A stretch of 64,000 bases of DNA from Roseateles amylovorans (GTDB lineage Bacteria > Pseudomonadota > Gammaproteobacteria > Burkholderiales > Burkholderiaceae_C): the NCBI RefSeq assembly GCF_025398155.2, contig NZ_CP104562.2, positions 2,542,001 to 2,606,000 on the forward strand. Direction: 5' to 3'. The translations under genes and the position numbers were made by a program. Below, piece by piece: positions 53,102 through 64,000 of this stretch. The notes under the pieces are model-generated. The model was not told where the DNA came from. It did not search any database and saw only the letters and a program-made list of their open reading frames with translations. Positions within the stretch are counted from its first letter, which is position 1, and each line of letters starts with the position of its first letter.

Positions 53102-55312
53102 TTAGGGCGCTGAGGTGTTTAAATTCGAATCGCTCGGCACAAGTTCCAGATAGGTCATTTTACCAGCTGATGAAATGGGTATGGCCGAGTCATTCCACAC
53201 CCATCGGTGAGTCTTGCTCTTGGATGCGGTCAGTGTCTCGTATTCGGCGCTGCGCCAGATTCTTTCGCCCGCATTGCTTGCTACGCCATTGCTTCCACAA
53301 TAGAGGAAAAATCTCTGCCAGCGAAGATTCTGAGCGTTGACATAGTCGCTTGGATAGTCAAAGCGAACAAGATCATTTGCCGAGGCCGCATTGTTGAGAT
53401 TGACCAATTTGCCAGAGTAGGAGAGCGCCATGTCACCATAGCCTCTGCTGTCACATTTCTGGCCTGGGTATGCCCGTGGAAGCCTGATCGATGATTCATT
53501 CTTCACATAGAGGCCTATATTTTTCTGGGACTTGTCGATGGGCGGGTTTACCGTCAAGTATCCGGTGCTTTCCATTGCCTCGCTAACGAGCCGCTTGGAT
53601 TCAATTGTCTCCAGCTGTGCCTCTCCGCCAGCAATTTTCGAGTCCTTTCCCATTTGTAAGTTTCCATCCAGTTTTAGAGCGGTCGGTCTCCAACCCTGCT
53701 GGTTCTGCTTTACCGGCGTGAAGCTGGACGCGTCTGGATATCTGTCCGGCTGGATCGTGACTTGTCGAGCTTTGATGTCCTCAGATGAGAAATTGTTGAC
53801 GTTGATCAGGTCCTTTTGGTTGAAATCCCATGCTGCAGTGGGTTTCGCTGTTCCGTCGCGGCAGGTGGTGGCGCCCAACTGGTTGCAACTGGTCGGCAAG
53901 GTGGACGAATCATCGCCTCCCCCACTGCCACTTTTGCCGTTGAAGTAATACCAGCTTTCGGCGGCAAGAATCCCGGGCTGTCCTCCGCTTGCATCCGCCA
54001 TTGAAATGGGGTTGGGTACTTGAGTGGTGCCTTGCAAACCCGCTAGCTGAACGCTTTGAGCGGGCGAAAGGGTGGGCATAGCCAGTCGCCCCTTGTACCC
54101 GGCGGCATGCAAAGCGGCAGCAAGCTGTGCAGAGGCCCCAAAAGGCAATGCATGGTTGCCGGTGTAGTAGGGCTGGGTGTTGTAAACCAGGCTCCTCAGT
54201 CGCCATTCTGGCTTGTTCTGAGAGACATTGGAACCCACTGTGCCGGTGCCCGAGGTGATTCCGGCAATGTTCTGTGAATCAGTTCGCCATGTTTCCTGCA
54301 ATTGCTTGATGATGTTTGGTCGAAGCTTTGCGTTTACATAATCGGAGCAGAACTGGATGCCGTTGTCGAATTCAATGGAGCCAGCTTTGAAGATTATTTT
54401 AATGTTGCTTCTGCAATCGATGCCATACAGTGTTTGGAGCGTCGCTGGGTACTTCGCTTTCCAGGCATCCTGAGCTTCGCCGGTGAATGGCTTCCCGTGG
54501 CGGTACATATCGCAAAACGATTGGCCGCTTGATGAGGTAAAAACTTTTGAGCCGATGACGACGTTGATCTCTTTGATGGACGTGTCGAGGCAATCGACGT
54601 CATAGACGCGACTCAGCTCTCCATCGAGTCCGTAATCAAGCGGTAGGCGCCCTGCGCTACCCATCGCGAATTTCGCAATCTCCCGTGCGCCGTTTCCGAC
54701 AGTGCCGCCGCCACCGACAGATCCGCCACCGATGGATCCCCCACCACCCGATCCGCCGCCCGATCCCCCACTGCCTGATTCCGCACCGGGATCGTCGCTG
54801 GTGGGGCCCTGTTCCAACACGATGGACACTGCGAGTCGCGGCAGCGCGTCCTGCCCGGTGACGCTGTCCTTCACGGCGGACTGCTGGTAGGGCAGCAGCA
54901 GCGAATCAGCGCCGCGCACATAGTTGAGCTTGAACAGTTCTGCCACCGTGGGTTGGTAGCCGTTCTGCACGGTTTCGCCGTTGAGGGTGAGCTTGCAATC
55001 CGGCTCTTGTGAGGGCGCGGTGCCGATGGTGCTGCCGGCAACCAGCTTGACATCCGCACAGGCCGCCGGCAGGGCGCGGATCGCTTCGGCATGCCGCAGC
55101 ATGTAGCGGTTGACGCCCTCATCGATGGCGGCCAGTTGCTCGCCGGCCGCTTCGCCCAGCTTCACCATCTGGTGCATCCGCAGCGTGAGCATGAAGCCGA
55201 CGCTCAGGCCTACCACCAGGGTGCTGGCCAGTGCGATCTCGATCAAGGTCATGCCGCGGGCGAGGCGGAAGGGCGGCAGGCCAGCGCCGCGCCGGGATCG
55301 GCGCGACGGCAT
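53102..55312 (-). CDS. Large prepilin-like protein A, low-GC C-terminal part
   Basis: A 736-residue protein with a type IV prepilin start: Arg-rich leader of 20 residues, cleavage at G/MTLIEIALASTLVVGLSVGF. It is far larger than ordinary pilins (about 150). A pilin-like helix domain (to about 165) leads to a Gly/Ser-rich linker (about 185-220) and a large Cys-containing C-terminal region with WDFNQKDLINVNNFSS and a LPRAYPGQKCD segment. The layout resembles tip adhesins such as PilV, but I see no shufflon. DNA from about 53000 to 54650 is clearly lower in GC than its surroundings, while the 5' part is normal. The full-length paralogue is upstream at 55500. Start choice is uncertain (ATG 55366 is possible). 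Confidence 0.75.
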   Translation of the reverse strand: MPSRRSRRGAGLPPFRLARGMTLIEIALASTLVVGLSVGFMLTLRMHQMVKLGEAAGEQLAAIDEGVNRYMLRHAEAIRALPAACADVKLVAGSTIGTAPSQEPDCKLTLNGETVQNGYQPTVAELFKLNYVRGADSLLLPYQQSAVKDSVTGQDALPRLAVSIVLEQGPTSDDPGAESGSGGSGGGSGGGGSIGGGSVGGGGTVGNGAREIAKFAMGSAGRLPLDYGLDGELSRVYDVDCLDTSIKEINVVIGSKVFTSSSGQSFCDMYRHGKPFTGEAQDAWKAKYPATLQTLYGIDCRSNIKIIFKAGSIEFDNGIQFCSDYVNAKLRPNIIKQLQETWRTDSQNIAGITSGTGTVGSNVSQNKPEWRLRSLVYNTQPYYTGNHALPFGASAQLAAALHAAGYKGRLAMPTLSPAQSVQLAGLQGTTQVPNPISMADASGGQPGILAAESWYYFNGKSGSGGGDDSSTLPTSCNQLGATTCRDGTAKPTAAWDFNQKDLINVNNFSSEDIKARQVTIQPDRYPDASSFTPVKQNQQGWRPTALKLDGNLQMGKDSKIAGGEAQLETIESKRLVSEAMESTGYLTVNPPIDKSQKNIGLYVKNESSIRLPRAYPGQKCDSRGYGDMALSYSGKLVNLNNAASANDLVRFDYPSDYVNAQNLRWQRFFLYCGSNGVASNAGERIWRSAEYETLTASKSKTHRWVWNDSAIPISSAGKMTYLELVPSDSNLNTSAP

Positions 55313-55499
55313 GGCCACGAGGGAAGACGGGGGCGGGGTCAACCGCCCGGAACAAAGGTCACGCATGAGACGACGGCGCCCCGAACGGGCGCATGGTTGG
55401 AATTGGTCCGCATCGTCGTCAGGGTGTGGGACTTCAACAATTGCTCAGAGTTGGAGTCCTCGTCTCGATTGGTGCTGGCTTGTTTGAGCTGGCGACACT

Positions 55500-57737
55500 T
55501 CACTCATAGCCACTCACCCACGGACCGTTGGGTCCGATGAGGATGTCCTCATTCGTGTCACGCCGGGAACCGGTTGTGAGCGAGCCATTCGCCGCGTAGG
55601 TCGGCTCCAACCACCTCCAGACATGGGTCGCTCGGTAGGTCTGCGAAAGTGCCTCGTATTCGGAGTTTCGCCAGACGGCTTCATTGCGTTCGCTGCCTGA
55701 AGGAGGATGTGTGGGGGACGTGGCCTTCGTCGCGCCGCAATAGAGCATGAACCGATGAAAACTTCGGCCATTGGCATCCAGCAGAACCTGCTTTCCATCG
55801 TCGTTGCTGACCAATTGGCCAGGCAGGCTCAGGGCGATGTCCTCCAGGTCGTTTTCCCTGGCGCAGGGTTCACCCGGCATGGCTCGGGGCAGCCGCAGCG
55901 CTGCGCCGTTGTGCACATAGAGTGCCGCATGTCGTTCACCCAAGATCTGGCCACCTCTCGGCGTGCCGACGGTTGTCTTGCTTTGAAACGAGGCATTGTG
56001 GGTCGCACCGAGATTCTTGGCCACCACCACGCTGGCCTCGACGACGTCGGCCGCCATCGTGGACCGTTCGGACATCTGAAGATCGCCACGAACCGTCAAC
56101 GCGGGTCGCCCTGAATTTTGAGGACTGATCAACGCAGGGAGTGCGGCGGAGTGGTTCTGCCAGTTTTGGTAGCGCACCTCCAGGGTGCCCGCCTGAGCAT
56201 GTTTCACGCGGGTGAGGTCTTGTTCATTGAAGTCCCACGCCGAAGTGGGCAGCGCCGACCCATCCACGCAGACGTACTTGCCGTAGGGCACGCAAGGCGG
56301 AAGCGTCGAAGGGGTTTCGCCTCCGGATCCAACCGTCTGGTTGTCCAGGTAGTGCCAGCTCTCGGCAGCCAGGATCCCCGGCAGTCCACCTCGGCCGTCG
56401 GCTCGTTGAACCGGATTGGCGGTGCGCAGCTTGCCTTGCAGGCCATACAGCTCACCCGGAGGCTCGGCGGGACCCGCGGGGGTGTCGACCGATTGCCACC
56501 CCGGCATCGACAGACGCCCCTTCAAGCCAGTCGCATGCAAGGCGGCGGACAACTGAGCCGAGGCGCCAAAGGGCAGCGACGCGGATGTGGCGCGGGGGCT
56601 GTAGTGATAGGGCTGCGGGTTGTAGACCAGGCTGCGCAGCCGCGTTCGGCTATTGCTGCCTCCTGTTCCCGACCCGGTTTCAGTGCCTCCCGTTGCAGCG
56701 GAACTCTGACCCGTGTTGGACGAGGTCCAGAACTTCTGAAGCTGTTGGATCATCGTCGCCGCCAGGCTGGCCTGAACATAGCTCTGGCAGAACCGGCTGC
56801 TGTCGGGGAACTCCAGCACACCTGGGATGAACACGGCGGGGGCGATGCTGTTGCAGTCCGCGCCGTAGAGGGTCTTGAGCTTTGCGGGATAGTAGAACGC
56901 CCAGTCGCTGCGAAAGGATCCTCCCAGGGTCATTTGACGGTAGGCGCCACAGAACTCCGCCCCAGTGCCCTGATAGATCGCGGTGTTGTAATGGTCGCCT
57001 GGGGCCTTGTCCGGATCTTTGACGGCATGCAGTTCGTTGAATCCATTCGACCCCCTTACCCAATCACACGACGCGTCAAACACGGTGGCGAGTTCGCCGC
57101 TGGCCTTGTAGGTCACCGCAAGCCGGCCCCGTCCCGTGCCTTCTTCAAAGGTGGCAATGGATGAGCCCGAACCCGGCCCGTTCCCACCGCCGTTGTTGCC
57201 GCCGCCGCCATCGCCGCCCGATCCAGACGCCTGCTCCAGCACGATGGACACGGCCAGCATCGGCTTGGGCAGCGCCGGGTTGATGGCATCGAAGGGCAGC
57301 ATCAGTTCGCCCGACTCGGGACGGCTGATGTAGCCGAGCTGCCACAGCTCTTGGATGGCGGGCTGGAATCCGTTGATCACGGTGAGGCCGTTGGCTGGCA
57401 TCGCGCATTGGGGATCCGGCACCGAGGCCGTATCGAGCGCCGGGATCACCGCGCAGGTCGCCGGCAGCCCGGCGATGGCCTGCGCGTGCTGCTGCATGTA
57501 GCGGTTCACGCCGGCGTCGATCAGGTTCAGTTGCTCGCCCGCGGCTTCACCCAGTTGCACCATATGATGCATGCGCAAGCTCAACAACATGCCAACGCTC
57601 ACACCGACGATCAGGGTGCTGGCCAACGCCAATTCGAGCAGGGTGAATCCGCCGTCGTGCCGGCCCAGGGGGCGGGGCGTCGCCCGGCGTGCGGTCTGTT
57701 GTCGCGCCGATACCGCGAGCGGGTTTGAGTGATGCAT
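55500..57737 (-). CDS. Large prepilin-like protein B
   Basis: A 745-residue paralogue of the next gene. A basic leader of about 30 residues ends in GG/FTLLELALASTLIVGVSVGM, a type IV prepilin peptidase site with Glu5. Then come a helix domain (LGEAAGEQLNLIDAGVNRYM), a Gly/Asn-rich linker (about 205-225), and a large C-terminal region sharing SLVYNPQPYHYS, LPFGASAQLSAALHATGLKG, GILAAESWHYLDN, TSAWDFNEQDLTRVK and LRLPRAMPGEPC with protein A. It has normal high GC. The two probably sit in a type IV pilus or secretion pseudopilus tip. Other pilus genes are not in the window. The leader start is uncertain; an upstream ATG is at 57851. Confidence 0.78.
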   Translation of the reverse strand: MHHSNPLAVSARQQTARRATPRPLGRHDGGFTLLELALASTLIVGVSVGMLLSLRMHHMVQLGEAAGEQLNLIDAGVNRYMQQHAQAIAGLPATCAVIPALDTASVPDPQCAMPANGLTVINGFQPAIQELWQLGYISRPESGELMLPFDAINPALPKPMLAVSIVLEQASGSGGDGGGGNNGGGNGPGSGSSIATFEEGTGRGRLAVTYKASGELATVFDASCDWVRGSNGFNELHAVKDPDKAPGDHYNTAIYQGTGAEFCGAYRQMTLGGSFRSDWAFYYPAKLKTLYGADCNSIAPAVFIPGVLEFPDSSRFCQSYVQASLAATMIQQLQKFWTSSNTGQSSAATGGTETGSGTGGSNSRTRLRSLVYNPQPYHYSPRATSASLPFGASAQLSAALHATGLKGRLSMPGWQSVDTPAGPAEPPGELYGLQGKLRTANPVQRADGRGGLPGILAAESWHYLDNQTVGSGGETPSTLPPCVPYGKYVCVDGSALPTSAWDFNEQDLTRVKHAQAGTLEVRYQNWQNHSAALPALISPQNSGRPALTVRGDLQMSERSTMAADVVEASVVVAKNLGATHNASFQSKTTVGTPRGGQILGERHAALYVHNGAALRLPRAMPGEPCARENDLEDIALSLPGQLVSNDDGKQVLLDANGRSFHRFMLYCGATKATSPTHPPSGSERNEAVWRNSEYEALSQTYRATHVWRWLEPTYAANGSLTTGSRRDTNEDILIGPNGPWVSGYE

Positions 57738-57973
57738 GGGGCCCGCCGGACCTCGGGAGCCACGTTCGCTGGAGGGGGACGGATGGCCCGATTGGCCAAC
57801 ACGGCGCGCCTGAAGTGGGGTGCGGGAGGTGAGCATGGGCATGGGCGACATCGCCAGTCGAGCGCTGGCGCTTGGGTTGTTCCAGCCCGCATCGTCGTGA
57901 CTGACCTACACGCTGCCAACTGATGCTGTTTGCGTCATTCCTATGCGTGGAAGTCGCTTCATTTGAGCCGTTG

Positions 57974-59196
57974 TCATCCGACTTGATCGTCCGACGCGCC
58001 GGGACTGTCCAGCAACGGCGGCGAAACCGTCTCGGCCCAATCGCGCTTCTTCTTGATTTCGAGGTCTGAATCCGCGTATCGCGCGGCAATTTCCTGGAAC
58101 TGGGTTTGAATGTTGATGAACGCGTCCACCAGCTCCGGGTCGAAATGCGCGCCGCGACCCTCCAGGATCAGCGCGGTAGCGGCTTCGTGTGACATCCCTT
58201 CTTTGTAGATGCGCCGGCTGATCAAGGCGTCATACACATCGGCCACCGCCATCAATCGGGCGGCCAGCGGGATGTCTTCGCCGCGCAGGCCCAGCGGATA
58301 GCCGGACCCATCCCACTTTTCCTGATGACCGTAGGCGATGTCCTTGGCCATGGCCAGGAAGGCGACCGGGGTGCCGAGCTGGCGCTCCGCCTGGGCGATG
58401 GCGTCGCGGCCCAGCGTGGTGTGGGTCTTCATGATCTCGAACTCGTCGGCATCGAAACGGCCTGGCTTGAGCAGGATGCGGTCCGGGATGCCGACCTTGC
58501 CGATGTCGTGCAGGGGCGCTGACTTGAAGAGGGTGTCGATGTAGGCGTCGGTGAGCAGGGCGGCATGGCGAGGATGCGAGCGTAAGGCCTGAGCCAGCGC
58601 GCGCACATAGTGCTGGGTACGGCGGATGTGGTTGCCCGTGTCGTTGTCGCGGGTCTCGGCCAGCGAGGCCATGGCGAGGATGGTCACATCCTGGATCGCC
58701 GCCAGTTCCGCCGTCCGGCGTGCCACCTCACGCTCCAGGAAATCCGCCTTGTCGCGCAGGAAATCGGCACTGGCCTTGAGCAGCAACTGGGTACGCACCC
58801 GCGCCAGCACGATCGGCGGGCTGATCGGCTTGGTGATGTAGTCCACCGCACCCAGGCTGAAGCCGCGGGTTTCATCCGCCACGTCGGACTTGGCGGTGAG
58901 GAAGATGATGGGAATGTCGCTTGTGGCCGGCGCGCCCTTGAGCCGGGCACAGACCTCGTAACCGTCGATGCCCGGCATCATGACGTCGAGCAGGATCAGG
59001 TCGGGCGCGGGATCGGCATTGGCAATGCGCAGCGCCTTGTCGCCGCCGTTGGCGATCTTCACCCGGTAGTCGTTGTGCAGGAGTTCGCTCATCAACGAGA
59101 GGTTGTCCGGCGTGTCGTCGACGACCAGCACGATCGGGCGCTCGGCCGGGGCTCCCGTCACGGGGTGCAACGACGGTCGCAGAGGGGCGGCATCGC

Positions 59197-59200
<4 letters not shown>
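57974..59200 (-). CDS. Response regulator with HD-GYP phosphodiesterase domain
   Basis: A 408-residue protein. The receiver (about 20-145) has VLVVDDTPDNLSLMSELL, LILLDVMMPGIDG and YITKPISPP. A coiled segment (about 148-170) leads to the HD-GYP domain: GNHIRRTQHYVRALA, SAPLHDIGKVGIPDRILLKP, and HQEKWDGSGYPLGLRGEDIP. HD-GYP proteins degrade cyclic di-GMP, so phosphorylation should tune its turnover and thereby motility, biofilm or pili. It overlaps the stop of the upstream hybrid kinase by 4 bases (ATGA), so that kinase is its likely partner. The prepilin genes follow downstream on the same strand. Confidence 0.95.
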
Positions 59201-63186
<3,986 letters not shown>

Positions 63187-63888
63187 CCTTGTCCTCCCCG
63201 GAAAGTCCTGGCGGCGTCCGCCGGACCTTTGTGGATGTGAACCCGTCCTGTGCAGTGTAGGGGAGCGCCCGGCGATGGGAAGCCCCCTGTGGAGGGGCAA
63301 CAGAGGCGCCGCCAATGGGCAGGCTGGCCGGGATTGCGCCGCGATGGCGCAGCGGTTCTGGAGCGATTGACGCGGGCGAGTGAAGGGGCGACTGAAGGGG
63401 CCACTGAAGGGTGATGGGATGGGTTGAAAGCCGATTGAAAGGCAGCTGAATGTCAGGTGAACGACCGGTCAAAGGTCGCTGCAGAGGCCGCTTCAGAGGT
63501 CGCTTGAAAGTCCTTCAACGGCCTTCAATGGCCATTGAGAGTTCATTGGGACGAAATGCGGACGAAATGCGCGGGGCATTGACACGCGATTGAGGGACCA
63601 TCGCCGGGCATTGACACCCGATGGAGAGGCCATCGCGGCGCGATTGCAACCCCATTGCTGAGTGATTGCAGGGCGATTGAAGGCGATTAAAGGGGCGACT
63701 GCACTGCGCTGGAGACGCACCGGACGTCATCCATCACCCGTTGCGAGGCCATGCTGCAACGGTCGGGCGGGGTTCGAGGCGCCAACGAGCGGCGATCGGG
63801 GGACGATCGGGAGACAAATGGGGGACAGGCGCGGACGGGTTCACGTCCTACAGCGAACGTGGAGGCAGCCGCACTACGATCGGTGGCA
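63187..63888. other. Intergenic region upstream of the BarA-like kinase
   Basis: About 700 bases. The first 170 or so should hold the kinase promoter. Most of the rest is the periodic array at 63364-63717. Short frames on both strands through the array are irregular translations of the repeat and not credible genes. Confidence 0.55.
63364..63717. repeat. Degenerate array of about 32 units with an 11-bp period
   Basis: Consecutive units of consensus CSATTGAARGG run head to tail, for example CGATTGAAAGG (63432), CCATTGAGAGT (63532), GCATTGACACG (63576), CGATTGAGGGA (63587), CGATTGCAACC (63641), CCATTGCTGAG (63652), TGATTGCAGGG (63663) and CGATTGAAGGC (63674). The ATTG core stays in register at 11 bp, with a few 10-, 12- or 13-bp steps. 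Within it a 32-bp segment is repeated once (63574-63605, 63606-63637). The array is noncoding. Confidence 0.85.
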
Positions 63889-64000
63889 TGACCGGACCGG
63901 ATGCCCCTTTCCCCGCAGGCCCGCGCATGGCCGACGAGCCCGCTGAAGCCCCCACCGACCCGTTTCATGACGAGGTCTCTGCCAGGCGGACAGCCCAGTT
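63889..64000 (+). CDS. Possible start of a gene cut by the window end
   Basis: An open frame from ATG 63889 runs past the window end (37 codons seen). It is Pro/Ala/Asp-rich and shows no family motif yet. TACGAT 7 bases before the ATG could be a -10 box of a leaderless transcript. Whether it is real cannot be judged from this piece. Confidence 0.4.

Noticed and set aside
53102..55312. Shufflon-type inversion sites in the prepilin gene
   Set aside because: I found no repeated 19-bp-type crossover sites and no adjacent recombinase gene.

Overview
The window is high-GC chromosomal DNA with Burkholderiales-type gene content: a branched-chain amino acid ABC operon, a DUF1800/DUF1501 pair, a MarR/NodT/HlyD/DHA2 efflux set, a DUF2339/DUF3999 pair, a bacteriophytochrome and many hybrid kinases. 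A Roseateles/Mitsuaria-like betaproteobacterium is my best guess, inferred from gene content only. I see no tRNA, rRNA, CRISPR array, integrase or complete insertion sequence. All gene functions come from reading motifs; no database search was run.

Layout. 0-4 kb: a degenerate histidine kinase coupled to a LysR regulator, then a BLUF blue-light sensor sandwiched between two paralogous small proteins of unknown function. 4.3-12 kb: DUF1800 protein, DUF1501 protein, a c-type cytochrome with anchor-type domains, and a winged-helix/TPR regulator. 12.1-13.4 kb: a Fic-fold protein fused to a winged helix, preceded by an AT-rich palindromic site. 13.6-19 kb (minus strand): a PNPOx-like protein, DUF4337 protein, folA, thyA and an ABC exporter, with a relic of a bacteriocin-type ABC transporter between folA and thyA. 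19-24.3 kb: a MarR-controlled tripartite efflux operon ending in a strong terminator. 24.8-25.9 kb: an orphan TRAP binding protein. 26-32.7 kb: a red-light operon (heme oxygenase, bacteriophytochrome, response regulator, hybrid kinase) and a divergent single-domain response regulator. 32.8-40 kb: a DctB/DctD-like two-component pair divergent from livHMGF, with a consensus sigma-54 promoter and an upstream dyad between them. 40.2-43.3 kb: tandem secreted PI-PLC-like proteins, one lacking both catalytic histidines. 43.7-53 kb: leucine-type dehydrogenase, DUF2339/DUF3999, a 2OG-Fe dioxygenase, an LLM flavin oxidoreductase and an HtrA protease. 53-57.7 kb: two very large paralogous prepilin-like proteins. 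58-63.2 kb: an HD-GYP response regulator overlapping a BarA-like hybrid kinase. The end holds a phased 11-bp repeat array and the start of a further gene.

Themes. The window is dense in signal transduction, with blue- and red-light sensors about 25 kb apart. The sigma-54 promoter ties the DctB/D pair to branched-chain amino acid uptake, and a leucine-type dehydrogenase lies nearby. Short degenerate repeat arrays with 8- or 11-bp periods recur between genes. Best candidates for something undescribed are the BLUF sandwich module, the PI-PLC active/inactive pair, the giant prepilin pair and the 11-bp array.
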